DNA of 64,000 nucleotides from Oasisia sp. SBJ-2009 (Eukaryota; Annelida; Polychaeta; Sabellida; Siboglinidae): assembly GCA_964017155.1 (NCBI GenBank), contig OZ024867.1:14271909-14335908 (forward strand). The letters are read 5' to 3'. The notes under the pieces are model-generated. The model had not been told where the DNA came from, made no database searches, and was given only the letters and a program-made list of their open reading frames with translations. The position numbers and the translations under genes are program-made. Positions within the stretch are counted from its first letter, which is position 1. Every line of letters starts with the position of its first letter. This document shows, in pieces, positions 11,471-29,400 of the stretch.

Positions 11471-13380
11471 CTCCACATCACAGGTGAGTGTAACTCACTC
11501 ACACCTCAACCCCTTGTCACACATCTCCACGGTGACAAGTCAACCTCATCTAGCCACGTCATCTGCCTCACATGGTTCACCCTCAAGTCCAGGGTTAAAT
11601 ATCTAACACGCCCGTCACTGCCGCCCTTATGCCTGGTAAATATGCGCGAGTGACACATAATATTCACATCGCCATAGAATGTGTGATTTATGTTTCTCAG
11701 TTTAGGATGACGACATTTGTTACGTTTGATGTCACATGAATCTGTCATTCTGACCTGGATTATTTTATTCTGGCCAAAGACGTTGATACATTGTTTCAAG
11801 TCGTCTGTAAATAGAAACATTTGAGGGATGGTTTCAAAATCAACCAGCGGTCTTCTGTTTTAGTAGGTCAATTGAAGTTCTCAAAAGTAGTTAATACATC
11901 CAGTTAGCAGATCCAGACGGGTACAGGGGGGTCCAGAACAAACTATTTTTACTCCTTTTGCCTAGATTTAATAATTCTAGTTATTTAAGTTCCATCAAAA
12001 TGTACAACCTTTAAAGAAAATGGGAATAAACGTCTACACAGAAAAAACATAATTTTTTACATTTTATGTTTGGTCCATATTTAGGCAAATGTATTGTAAT
12101 ATTTAACCATTTCAGTATGATAAGCCCCTTCAGTGGCTACACGGTGTGTGACACTTGAATGTGGAAGGCCCTATGGTGACATTGACAGTGTCTGCTATTC
12201 AGTTCATTTTTATACACAATTATCCTCTGTGTGGAGGTACATGTTCTATATTATAGCCTTTTTTTATTTTAGGTTGATGCATTAGCATTGCAATAATGCT
12301 AATCATGGATTATTGTCATTTGTTTTGCTTATGTCATGGAAATACCACGTAACAATTTAGAAGGATTGTTTTTACAATATTAGCAATGGATTTTATTGGA
12401 TATAGTCATGTGATGATCATTGTAAATAAATTACGCTGGTGATAATAAACTTTGCAAGCATTACTGATTGGAGTTAAACCTGCATCTAAAGTGGCAGAAT
12501 ATTAGGTCAGTATGCGAATTGTGAATGCCGTATTTGTTAGGTTTATGATTATGAAACTACATTACTTGTTGAGTATACAACGTTTCGTAAAATGTGTTAT
12601 CGCAGCCAAAATCTTGAGTTGAAGTAATGCAGTCAGTGTTCATGTCAAGTCACTGGGAATGCAGTATTCAGTTATCACAGCATCTGAGGGCTGTTGCACT
12701 GAAAGGGTTAACGTTTTAATGTATGGAATTGGAGGGTCATTTTTGAGATTTTATGCAGCTTTATGTAGTTCTAAACGGGTGTTAATAGTTGGGAATAGCA
12801 AATTGTTCATGGTTCATCTGGGAGGTATTGCTGGATATCACTGAAGTCAGATTGATTTTTCGTGTGTTTGAGAGTTGTTGTTTCTAAGGGAGTTTTGTTG
12901 AATATTTTGTTTCATTTTTTTAATCTCCAAACTACACACTCTTGGTGTTGTCCAAAACATGAACAATTGTTCTAAATGTGTCTGCCTCTAAACATTGGGA
13001 CCTCCCAACCCACACGGTTCTGACACATAAGATGTTCCAGTCTAACACTGTCTTGATATGTTAGTAATGTATGAAGGTGAATAATTATTCTGTGGCGTTG
13101 TTTGACAGGAACTTGAAGGACCTTGTGAAGAAGATGTCACGGCATCCTGGACGTTTTGTGTCAAGCTTTTGATGACTTGTGATGACTCACCAAGGACACT
13201 CGGTGTATGCGCTGTCAATGACGTGTCAACATGCTGCCTCATCTTGGACCTGTTGTGTTTACACACACAGTGACACGATGTGTCGAATACGGACATTGCC
13301 AGTAGAGTCTTCACTAGATGACACCCAACATCTGAGAGCCTTCCATGCTTGATAGTTAGATGTACTTTTTAGTGTGACGT
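11471..13380. other. No confident gene
   Basis: Downstream flank of the LRR gene. A plausible acceptor at 13109 is followed by an open frame of 54 codons ending at a TGA near 13274, but there is no recognisable similarity and no partner exon. Confidence 0.4.
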
Positions 13381-13384
13381 ACAT

Positions 13385-14150
13385 ATGTCCTTAGCCATAA
13401 CAATGTTTTGCCAGACTTTAATCAATCAAAATTGTGCATTTTTCACATGTGAACGCCAAGTGTCTTAAAAACTCAGGTCGACCACAGCCATTATTCGCCA
13501 GTTTACTGTTTGGTCGCCCTATCAGTCTCATTTATGTTATTATTTAATTGACACTGATCCACTTCATTGGTTTCGCTACAAGTTGTGCCAAAGATATTCA
13601 TTATTGTGCATCACTAGATTTGGAACTAATAGTTGATCTATTGTTAGTTAATCTGTGCCAGCTGATCCCTTTCCACTCCACCATCTTAGAAGCACGGTAT
13701 TTGAGCACACAAATCATGTCCACAGTACATGGTGAATGTCATGACGTCAGAGTTATGACCAGAGCAAGCAACTGGAGCACTGATCTATGTACTTGTATCT
13801 GACAAAAGGTCATGTGAGTGTTTAGTGTCGTCTTCAAAGAAACTGTCACATGTTGCGTTTCTTACATTCAAAAGTGTTTGTCACATTGTAGGAGTACTCA
13901 ACTGTACTGCAGTGTAATGGTACTTACGATTTACCTGACCTATTGACACTTGGCTTAGCATGTTTATTTGTTTATTTATATGTTTGTTTTGCACGTTTAC
14001 TGTCTTCATTCCACTCCATGTGAGGAGAATGTCACCTGCTGATCAGATGCTTTTGTGGCTGAGATGTGTACCTTTTGGGTGAGATGAAACACTACAATTA
14101 TTATCTCAGTCAACGGAAAATGCATTGAGAATATGTGTTGTAACAGTATA
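13385..14150 (+). repeat. Tandem duplication, unit 1
   Basis: Diverged direct copy of 14165-15030. Shared landmarks in order include AATCAATCAAAATT, AGAAGCACGGTATTTGAGCA, CACAAATCATGTCCACA and TTCCACTCCATGTGAGGAGA. Non-coding. Confidence 0.8.
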
Positions 14151-14164
14151 CATATGCACCTGAC

Positions 14165-15030
14165 AGGGCCTTAGCCAGAAATACATTATGTCAGAATTTA
14201 ATCAATCAAAATTACGCAGTTTTCACATGTCAACAGCATGTGATTTAACCATTCAAGTCTATCTTAACCATTATTCGCTAGTAGACTTTTTAAGTCTTTG
14301 TATTTTTGCTATTACGTAAACACTGACCCACTGGTTTTGCTACAAGTAGTACCAAACATATTCATTATTGTCCGTCACTAGATTTGAAACTATTAGTTAA
14401 TCTGTTGTTAGTTAATCTGTATCAGCTGACCTCTTTCCACTCCACCATCTTATCTGTTGGAATTATCCTACTGGGCTATAATCAGCCAGTCTGGAATATA
14501 GACAGACATTTATCTGGCTAAGCCCCTGGTGTGATATTGCTCTCCATGTGTAGGTAGGTAGCTGCAACATGTAATTTTCAGTTGAATAGTTCTCTGTAAG
14601 TGCTAGAAGCACGGTATTTGAGCACACAAATCATGTCCACAATACATTGTGGTGAATTTCATGACATCAGAGTTATGACTAGAGCAAGCAACTGAAACAC
14701 TGATCTATGTACATGTATATCACTGAACAGGTTTAGTCTCATGTGAGTGTCGTCTTCAATGAAACTCACGTGTTGAATGTTGAACATTCAAAGGTTTTTG
14801 TTAACTCAATGGTGTTCATGGTTTAATATACCTGTTGTACTTGGTTTAGCGTGTTGGTTTTTTTTTTGCACATGTAGTCGTGTACTATCTTCATTCCACT
14901 CCATGTGAGGAGAATGTCACCTGATCAGATGCATTTGTGGCTGATATGTGTACCTTCTGGGTGAGATGAAACACTACAAATATTATCTCAGTCAAGTGGA
15001 AAATACATTAAGAATATGTGTTGTAACATT
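14165..15030 (+). repeat. Tandem duplication, unit 2
   Basis: Second copy of the 13.4-kb unit. It carries about 150 extra bases (roughly 14452-14605) absent from unit 1, presumably a later insertion. Otherwise the order of blocks is identical. Confidence 0.8.
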
Positions 15031-15097
15031 ACTGCAATGGCTGTGTTTGACAGAGATAACGATATCTTAGCTGCTGCACATAATGGAGTGTAACATT

Positions 15098-15625
15098 GTA
15101 TTACATCAAGTGTAAGATACCTTTCTGAATCCTTGTGATTCTCCTACAGAGCTTTCGGTGTTCTCTCGACAACTTTGTCAGCGTTCGACTGCTGATTACT
15201 TTGTCGTCACGTGACTATGTTGTTGGTTGTCACATGACAGCAATTCCATGAAGTTCACAGGGAGATTGTACCTGGAATCTTGAATCTCACTGATTTCGAT
15301 CGCCTCACTGATTTGTCTTCTTTTGGCCGTGATGTTGAGGCCGTCGTTTACTCTATGTGCTCCAACTGCTGTGAGTGGTCCCTCTTGACTGCATGTTCTT
15401 TGAGACGTGCTTCTAGGGTTCTGCTTGTTCCCACCACATAGGTTAATGTGTTGTCAGTCGGGGAAAGTTATCTCATAAATTACACGTAACATGTTCTTTT
15501 TGTCGGTTTTTTATTTTGGGGTTAAAAACGATTGGTCTGATGGTGTTACACAGTTTGTGGAAAGTTCCCATCCCTTGTGTATGGAAGATGGCGGCGAGTT
15601 TCGGAAAGGTATCTTACACTTGATG
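15098..15625 (-). mobile_element. Penelope-like element fragment with inverted ends
   Basis: On the minus strand, 15605 to about 15270 encodes broken frames resembling the linker and GIY-YIG endonuclease region of Penelope-like elements: FHTQGMGTFHKLCNTIRPIV, then TYVVGTSRTLEARLKEHA. The fragment is bounded by inverted copies of CATCAAGTGTAAGATACC (15101-15118 and about 15606-15623). Frameshifts and stops show it is dead. The inverted ends may be the element's own pseudo-LTR pieces or a host MITE that captured it. Confidence 0.65.
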
Positions 15626-15954
15626 TACTACTATGAATTTCACCAAATCCTGTAGCAACATTCATGTTGAGTGGAACATTGTTTTTGAATTGATTCATGT
15701 TTTGACACCGCTCTTCTACTTGGTGTAGAACTGTGTAGGATTAAGTGCTTGGAATAGTGTAGTGTAGCTGTGATATCGATGTAGATTTGGGCCGGTCTAC
15801 GTTGAATTACTGGAAACACACAGCGATAAGCAATTGCATGAACGTAATTGTGTTGTCTAAGCACGCAGTTGAACAACTGTTACCAGCTAGCACACATATG
15901 CACTCTTTATTCAAACTGGCACCAACTATGTTATTGTTAATGTACATTAGCAGT

Positions 15955-16445
15955 AGAGCCGTGACACAGTGGCTAGAACTTCAGCCTCTAGACTGAGAAT
16001 CCGGGTAACAACCCTGTCAAGTTGTGTCAAACCTTGGGCTAGTTGTATCACTCTGCATTGGAGCACTTCACTCGTCCTTATGAATGAGTAATTGGCTACA
16101 CACAATGTACAAACAGTCTTTGTGCATTAATTACAGCATTATTTACATTAGAAGTAACATATGTAATTGGCAACATTGCACATGGGGCATAATTTCACAT
16201 ATTTACCAAAGAACCCAGTGCTGCGTGTCTTACTCTCCATTGCTCCACTTCATTTGTTGTTATGAAAGAGTACTTGGCTACAAACAGTGGTGGATGTTTG
16301 TGTACAAATACTCTTTGTTCATTAATTACACCATGGTTGGATGCTTCCAGAGAAGCTGAGATCATGTTTGACAGGTGTGTCAGTGAATAGAGTGAACCAC
16401 TATGAGCAATCCTGAGGATTGGATACTGCACTGTATATGAAGTTA
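15955..16445 (+). mobile_element. tRNA-derived SINE, rearranged copy
   Basis: The left part (15955-16115) has a tRNA-like head with GTGACACAGTGG and the body motif ACCTTGGGC...TCACTCTGCATTGGAGCA. The right part (16205-16445) repeats the body and continues into the 3' end GCAATCCTGAGGATTGGATA. The same family recurs at 44492, 48589, 51568 (reverse), 54009 and 56112. Confidence 0.65.
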
Positions 16446-16449
16446 CCTT

Positions 16450-17373
16450 AGTAATGGGAAATGGTTTGAATTTCGCTTTTTGATGTTTAAAGCATGTATT
16501 AACATGTTACACAGAAGTAATACCATGTAATTGGCAACGTCGCACGTAGGGCATTATGTCACGCGTTTATTACACGTTTATTCAAGATGTCTTAGCAAGA
16601 TTGCACTGTGAAAGGAAATTATCAGGTCTTCATCAAATCATATCAACAATGCATCAGAACAATGCATTTGTTGATTGTGATTTAGTAAAGGCAGAGTGCC
16701 GGCTCCTAGGTTTTATTGTTAAATTAGTATTATGTTTGTGTGACTACAACATGCATGTTGAATGTTTACTGCCTGCCAAGTTTTAGTTACTTTATTAATC
16801 TCGGAACAATGTTCACAGTTTGAAAGATTCCACCTGCAACATGTTCAAATGGCAAACAAAACATCCAATTTCAAAACAAGGTTGATTGGCAATAACGTCA
16901 AGGCAAGCAGAGTAAACCACAATACTCTTTGATGTTTAACTTTCCCACGTTCTAGACAGCAGACTTCCTGTTACAAATTACTGGTCTCCCAATGCTGGGC
17001 AGAAGAGCTGGCATCCTCCCTTTAATGTAAAGTGACATACAAAAGTAACACATCGCCACTGACTCTAGGCACGGTCGTGTTTATTGTGGACAATATTTGT
17101 GATAATTAGTACTTTGTGCATTGTTGAGAATTCTGCGTAGCAACTTACATAAAGTGTAGGTGAAACATTGTCAACCATGTTGACTACATTGACGTTGTGA
17201 CATCAATAAATTGTTGCCATGATGATTGACATGAATCTGTGTTAACGAGTGCTTGTGTTAATATACAGCTATGATAGCTCTGTAGAGTGGGAGTATATGG
17301 GTTAATTTATTAACATATCAGTACCACACCTGACCCCATGGATTACAGGAACCTTAAAAAAATGTTTTTGTGC
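16450..17373. other. No recognised feature
   Basis: No splice-bounded exon, tandem repeat or transposon end was seen here. Confidence 0.45.
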
Positions 17374-17885
17374 CATGTCTGGGATGGTAGAGTGCCCCCC
17401 TTTTGTGTCATCTGGGAAGGTAGAGTGCCCCCTTTTTGTGTCATCTGGGAAGGTAGAGTGTCCCCCCTTTGTGTCAGCTGGGAAGATAGAGTGCCCCCCT
17501 TTTGTGTCATCTGGGAAGGTAGAGTGCCCCCCTTTTGTGACATTGTCTGGGAAGGTCGAGTGCCCCCCTTTTGTCACATATCTGGGAAGGTAGAGTGTCC
17601 CCCTTTTGTGTCATCTGGGAAGTTAGAGTGTCCCCCCTTTGTGTCATCTGGGAGGGTAGAGTGCCCCCCTGTTGTGTCATTGTCTGGGATGGTAGAGTGC
17701 CCCCCTTTTGTGTCATCTGGGAAGGTAGAGTGCCCCCCTTTGTGTCATCTGGGAAGGTAGAGTGTCCCCCTTTGTGTCATCTGGGAAAGTAGAGTGTCCC
17801 CCCTTTGTGTCATCTGGGAGGGTAGAGTGCCCCCCTTTTGTGTCATCTGGGAAGATAGAGTGCCCCCCTTTTGTGTCATCTGGGA
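17374..17885. repeat. 33-bp minisatellite
   Basis: About 15 copies of TCTGGGAAGGTAGAGTGCCC plus CCCTTTTGTGTCA, with occasional 3-base additions. Because 33 is a multiple of three, long repetitive reading frames appear on both strands; they are not genes. Confidence 0.95.
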
Positions 17886-18502
17886 GTTGAACTCATTCCA
17901 CCCCTTACTTACTCAGCCTCTCAAACTTAATCAACAAATCAGTCATTCACACATCGACTGACTCATTCACTCATCCATTGACTCCATCACTCAGTCCCTC
18001 ACTCACTCAGTCTTACGAGTGGAATAGTCACTGGTGCATTAGACACTGGCCAGTAAAGTTGACCACGTCATAAAAAACTGATGCATGTGTATCTTCTACA
18101 CAAGAATGACAGTGGTCCAGTCAGGGTTTCCCAAAGTAGTCACGTGGCCCAATACAGTGGTCACTCTGTCACTGCCCAGTGTCCACACAAAAGAACACTC
18201 AACTTCACAGAAATAATGTTAAACATTTACTGATGTATATTTGTTACAATGTCTGCACATTGATTGTTGACCAACCATATTGATTTTGGCAGTCGTAATA
18301 TGTTTGTCATCCAGCAATAACAATAAGCCCACAATTAAGACTACTATTATATACAATTAACTTCAATTAAGTCATGTACAGAAACACAAAGCGCCTTGAA
18401 CAATTTGCCTTGACAAGTCCATTCTGGCAGAAGGTTGGGCAGGTAGGTGAGATGACGAGTCCATTACGCCACAGGGTCGGGCCGCCTCTTGCACACGAAG
18501 AC

Positions 18503-23016
<4,514 letters not shown>

Positions 23017-23375
23017 CTGTACAGGTCATGTGACATCACACACGTCTAGCTGAATGGAAAGAATGGCAAAAAGTTACAGGAAATAACGTCACAGAAAAGT
23101 CACAATGAATGTCACAACATTTCCAAAAAACAGGAAGTTACTGGGTAAAATAGTGACATTAGATAATTTATTTATTAATAGAGTTCTTTCTATATTCAAT
23201 ATGAGTGGAAATACCTGGTATTAAACAAAACAATTTTAGTGATCAGAAGTAACTTAAATGTGACCGTTAATTCAGTGCATAAGTTTGAGAAGAGGTAACT
23301 GATAAATTTCGCTAGATCTCCAATGTCAAAGTCAGTGTGAAAGATGAAAGCTTCTTTATATCAAACGTATATGTA

Positions 23376-23470
23376 TGTCTGTGTGTGTTTGTGGGTGTGC
23401 CTGTGCCTTGTGTGTGCTTGTGTGTGTGTGTGTTTGTGTCTGTAAGCGTGTATGCATGTGTGTCATGTTA
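23376..23470. repeat. TG-rich simple repeat
   Basis: Imperfect (TG)n with Z-DNA-like alternation. Confidence 0.85.
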
Positions 23471-24069
23471 TCAGTGTAATATACAAGGCAGTGGCAGAGC
23501 AGAATGTGGACCAAGCAGAATGTTTTCCTTGAAATTGGACACAAAATAAAATACTGGTGTTGGTGCAAGTGTCAACAAAATATGCCTATTGAGTAGTGTC
23601 AATTTTCACTGGAAAAAGTATTATGGGATAACAATAATATTATTAATGTATCGAAGTGCAGTGTTGTATAAACAAAACATTATCCTCAATGTGATTAATA
23701 CTCAAATAGATACAAACAATAAAAAATCCATGAAGAAACAAGGCGTAGGTCATTTTTTCCATAGGGCGGGTCAATTTTCTATTATATTATTTTGACCCCA
23801 GGTGACTTTTCACTAATTCTATCTGATACACTTCAGAAAAAACATAACCATATACAGTCACCAAACTTCACATAATACGTATACCTGTACAAATGTACAC
23901 TTGTCATGTGATTGAACATGTAAAATTTGTATTGCATTAGTTTTTTGGAGGAAGGAAGCTTGCCCCACTTTAGGGTTTGCTGGGTAGAAAATAGCCCTAT
24001 TATTAAAGTGGCGCTACTTAACACTAGAGTATCCTGTGAAAATAATGAATACATGCAGAAACAAGTAAT

Positions 24070-24180
24070 TTAAATTTGTCTATCATGGTACTCATGTATC
24101 TGTACAAATGTGTCATCGACATATCTGTACCAAACTGATGGGGGTTGTGGACAGTGTCAATGGCCTGTCTCTTCAATGTC
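24070..24180 (-). pseudogene. Penelope-like reverse transcriptase fragment
   Basis: The minus strand reads PPSVWYRYVDDTFVQIHEYH. YVDD followed by TF is the catalytic motif C as it appears in Penelope-like reverse transcriptases. Only this block is recognisable, so it is a short remnant. Confidence 0.65.
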
Positions 24181-24329
24181 CACGTACCTGTTTGTCACCT
24201 ACTGCCCCTGTCAAGCACACTGTCACATCATACCTGGTGGCACATACAGGAACTACATTACAACGGCCACAGACAGACGTCAATTTGTTCTGATCAATCC
24301 TGAACATTACATTTCTAATTCATCATAAT

Positions 24330-24720
24330 TGATAATGTAGTAATTAGGAAAGAAATAATAATTACGACAGAAATAGTACTATTGTACTTGTAATGATAAT
24401 GTAATAATTAGGACAGGAATAGTACTAATGATAATGCAATGATTAGGACAGGAATAGTACTAATGATAATGTTGTAATTAGGACAGAAATAGTACTAATG
24501 ATAATGCATTTATTAAGACAGGAATACTACTAATGACAAAGGCTAAATGTGTTAACTAGGACATGAATAGCACTATGATAATGTAGTGACTAGGACAGGG
24601 GTGGTTACCCAGGTACTAACCCTATTGTAATGACTAGTTATAATAATGTAGTGACTAGGACAGGGGTGGAAATAACAATGATGTAGTGACTAGTAGTGAC
24701 TAGGACAGGACTAGTACTAA
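24330..24720. repeat. 35-bp minisatellite
   Basis: Roughly ten diverged copies of TAATGATAATG plus ATTAGGACAGGAATAGTAC, ending about 220 bases before the left arm of the giant inverted repeat. Confidence 0.85.
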
Positions 24721-25903
24721 TGACTGACTGAAATGGGGTTTAACAAAATAAACCAGAAAAAGTCACTTTTTGAAATAATGCATCTATAGCAGACATACAT
24801 AGTGATAATGGCGGCCATTTCCAAAGGTAATAACCGTGTGACGGCAGATGAGATGAATGATGAAGCATGACATACAATTTATGATGCAACATTGTCATAA
24901 CTGAGTTTTTGAAAATGAACTTTTGAGCAGCACCAGCAACATGTTATTAAACAGCAGTAAACATTTAATTTGGCATTTTCTCCTGCAATCAAGTTTGTGT
25001 GTGTTCTGTTTAATTTTATGTAACTTAAACAATTCCCATCACAATTGGATAATGTTTCCAGTACAGCAAAGGAAACAAACACAGCTACATTTCCCTCACA
25101 GAACTTTATAAGGTAACTGCAACAGTTATTGTGTTATGTGTTATGTGTTATGTGTAAAGTGTGGTTTTCATGTGAAAAATGAATCGCGACTTTAAAACTT
25201 GTTTTTCTCATTAAGTATTTTCTGATAAGGGCCCTCTTTAAATGCCTGTAACTTTGCTTCTGGTGGGAATATTTAAATATGGTCAGCAGTACAGGATATG
25301 TAAATAGTGTAGATTTACATTTCTGAAATAAAAAAGCAAATGATTGTTTTTGTCAATCTGACTGGTTTTCCTAGACCGCCACACATATTATCTATCTGGT
25401 TGGTGGTATACCCTTTCTTGTAAAACATCTATCTTTTTTAGATCATTAAAACCAAGCTGACCTTTCTATATTGGCACTGAGGGTGTTTGTCGTCCTCAGT
25501 GGTTCTTATACATCCCAAATTGAGACAACACTGACAATAACACGATTCTCCAATTCACATTAGATACACAGTCCCCAATGTTAAGAGCCAGGTTTTTACC
25601 CCAAACACAGTAACCAGGCCTGCTGTGACTGGGTGTTGACCACAGGTCACTGACATGATGTGCTAACCACTACACTACCTGCACATTATCTTTTCATCCT
25701 AAACAGAGACTGTGCCTTTCCATATGTAGTGCACTTTGGGTACTGGTGAATGCTAACAAATTCAACAAAACTCTTTTCACGCATTTTTTAGAAAACATTA
25801 CTTGTGTACATGTGTAGATTCAGGCCAATCATGTTAACATAATATATTTTTCAAAGTACTTTTATCTTGTATTTGTCACAACCAGGAGAGGTAAAGGTCA
25901 TAC

Positions 25904-26027
25904 CTGGCTTGATAAAGAACTTGACGAGAGTTCTCTGGTTCAACACCAGAGGGCAGTGCTGGTCAGTGACACGGGACAGCCACGCTCGGAACGACATCTC
26001 GACTAGCTGGTCAGTCACATCGTCTGG
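25904..26027 (-). pseudogene. Inverted duplicate of a PEX1 exon
   Basis: 124-bp exon with an intact acceptor (26028-26030, CAG) and donor (GT at 25902-25903). It encodes [20 protein letters not shown] and ...[15 protein letters not shown], identical to the exon at 38044-38167. It corresponds to the region of human PEX1 just before the D1 ATPase domain. No other PEX1 exon lies on the minus strand nearby, so this copy is an orphan with no obvious route into a PEX1 transcript. Confidence 0.85.
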
Positions 26028-26425
26028 CTGAAATAAAAATATAAACAACAAATGCAATAGTATTGTATGTATAAGGACTGGGAAAATAAAACCTGGGTTC
26101 ACGCTAGGCTTTCGTCATTCGCCATACACTAATTTTTGTACAGTTTGGCGAAACGAAAAATGTACGTTATCGCCAATTTGGCGAAAGATGAGACGGCATG
26201 GTACCGCGTTGCCGGCAAGGTTTGCTCGAAGTTTTTTGAAGTTAGTGATTTTATTGTGTAACCTTGTGTGTGTATACGTATACATATAAAATATCTTAGT
26301 AGTAGTTTGGCGATTGTAATATCTTTCGTAGTTAGACGAATTATAAGATCACCAGGCACCAACTTTGCCATTTGCGGCAGAGGACATGACGAAAAATATT
26401 TGAACGATATTCGTTTATATAGATT

Positions 26426-29400
26426 TAGTGGAGCCGCTACGTGAATGAATTGTGCGTTTTATGATAAAAGTGTGAAATTTGGCACAACGGTAGAACACAT
26501 AAATACAAAAATATTTGGATATAGGGCCATCTCAAATTTCGCCCGGAAAGGCATTGGCGGCCATTTTCCAAGATGGCTGCCGTAAACCTATTTTCTCATA
26601 TCTTAGTAACCACGTCAAATAAATCAGTCCTTTTGGTATTGAAACATAGATGTTCGGGTTCAGCGATTTCATATGTGTTACTTTTGACCTTCTCCGACAT
26701 TAACATCCGCCAAAGATGGCGGCCGCCAAGACTAATAACCCTATATCTCATGACCTGCGCGACCTAGAGAGGTCTTTTTATGATCAAAATATAGGTATGT
26801 GGACAGCCGATTCCAGTGTATAAAAATTATTTATATTTAACCTTTGTCGACCTTCGTATCCGCCATTTTATAAAAATTACGACCGCTAAAACGAATGTTG
26901 TCCACACGTTTACAAATGCTTCAGTCAGAACCGCTACATTTGTGTCAAAATGTAAGTTTTTCAAAGTACAGATTTCAAATATGTTACATATGACCTTCTG
27001 CAATATCAATATCAACCATTTTTAAAGATGGCGGCTTTAAAAGCCATATTTCTTCACATCTTGAGAAATAAACCAGATAGAGAGATAATATAGTCTTCCT
27101 AATTAAGATTTTACATGCTGCTATTTTAAATACGCTACTTTTGATCCTGTCGGACATTCGTATCAGTCTTTTTCAAGATGGCGACTAAAAATGGCGGTTA
27201 TATTCTATATTGGCTATCAACAAACGCTATTTACTAGCTAGCCTATATTCACGAGAGGAGTATCAAAAGTCGTTCCCTCTCCTGATGTTTAGAATTCCTG
27301 CCTGCTAGTACGGTCGTACAGCAGGACTACAAATCGTTCCAGTGGACCCAGCCAATTTTCTACGGACTCCGTGGTAGCAGCCAAGGCACAGAAAGCTGGT
27401 GTGACTTCGTCATACGCATCCCATATGTCCCATACAGTCCGTTTGCCCTGTCTCCAAAACATGACACCGTGTCACAAGCAGTGAAGGCATGAAACATTGG
27501 CAAAGCAACACAACGATCAGGACCCAGTGCGTTGACCATCTCGTGGGCCGGTAAATAGCGAAAGTTCTTTCCAGATCCAAAGGCAATCCACAGTTCGGTG
27601 ATGTTGAGCCCCTGAGCTGATGTCACTGCAAGTACAGCCACGTCCGTGTCAACTGTTCGAATGGATACCTTGTTATACCCGTGTTTCAAAGCATCTTCCA
27701 TGTGGACTAGGATTCATGTATCCGCTTCTTCATGGGTGCACGGCCTGACACGTCTCGGGAATGAGTACACAACACACCAGTGTGACATGTGCTGATAACT
27801 TGTTTGTCGGTGGCAATGGTTGCTGCACTAGCTAAGTTGTGTTTTGATGTTTGTTCCGTTCAACACCGTTTGAACATATCTCTCCTGACAATGTTAGCGG
27901 CATTGGCAAGATGAACAGCGTCGTTGTCAACATCCCGTTCACACGCGTTTCGTATTGCTGATCCAACATCTTTATTGCAAACGAGAACCACTTCACGGCC
28001 TTGCTTGTGAGCTTCCATATCTGGAAAGTAAGCAAGTATTCTCTCCTTCAGTCTTGTGGAGTGGACACGGCCCTCTACATCATTTCTCAATTGTTCAAGT
28101 CGGTTATTGTACATGTTTGCCAAGTCGGTCAGTTTAAAAACGGGTACAACAAGACTGTCCATGCGGGCTTCTTCAATATATGATATAAGTCCAGCAAATG
28201 CGATGCCATGACACACAGAGTCTACTTCGCGTTGATCAGATGTTGCCACTTCGCGAGCTTTGTTTTACAAAGAGACAGGCATTGGGTATGATATTTGGCC
28301 TCTTGTGCGATCATGTCCCCGGCACTTAATTTCGCAAGAAGAGCAGTATCCTGCAATTTGACAGCACACTGTCTGACGCGAACATCAATATGAAAGGTCG
28401 ATGCATTGTGTAAAATCTCTCCAACTGGAGGCATACCGCAGAAGAAACATGTTTCCGTGGAAGGAGTTGCCGCTTCTATACACTGACGGGTGAACTTTTT
28501 GGAAGCAGCTGTATTGTCTTCAATGCGAAATTTCCTCTTCTCTGCTCGCTCAAGTTTTGTCTTGTTGAATTGTAATAGATAAAGAGGCATGCCATTTGGC
28601 TTGGTGCTGTCGGAAGGTTACCTCAATGCCTACACCATCATCTAACCTTGACAGGTTGATTGTCTTAGGCAAACAACCAACCTTGTCGAAACCCTTAATA
28701 TTGTCAGCGATAGTCTTGTAACCAACCCCCTCTGCGTCGCGTTTTGAAGAAGCAGGACAGCGAAGCACCTCCGGTGTGTCCTCCTGACACAGAACGCATT
28801 TTTTTCCAGTTTGTTGTCAAACACAGTACACTGGATGTTCCAGGCTGATTCACCACTTTATATACTTTCGCCATTCACATATTATAGCAATTACGCTCTT
28901 TTGGTGAAGATAGGGTGTAGAAGGATGTCATAACTCTACGGATTACCTGCATTACCTTAAAAAGATACCTACGTGTTTTATTATTTATACATTCCACATT
29001 TATATCGTCTAACATAACACATATTCCAAAAACGAAGCGCGGGTTCTTCTCATTTTGATCATGTGACATCCGCGAAGCCACACGATCAGCTGCTAAACCG
29101 CCTGCCGATCGAAAAACATAATATTAATATGTCCTACCACCTATCATAATTATTGGAACTAATAGGACAACATTTAAGGCGAGACGTCGTCGTTGCAACG
29201 GCCGTCATTTTATAAAATGGTGGGTACGAAGGTCGATGAAGGTCAAATTCAAAGAAAATTCAAATCAATGACATCGGCTGTCGACATACTTATACTGTGA
29301 TAACAACATTACTGCTCCAGGTAACGTAGTTCATGAGATATGGGAACATAAGTTTGGACGACCGCCATCTTTAAAAATGGCGGATTTGAATGTCGTAGAA

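Noticed and set aside
13109..13276. Candidate terminal exon following an acceptor
   Set aside because: 54 open codons without recognisable similarity, no partner exon and no known phase to match.
17374..17885. Possible CRISPR-like or coding repeat array
   Set aside because: Direct head-to-tail 33-bp units with no unique spacers; a minisatellite. Open frames exist because the unit is a multiple of three.
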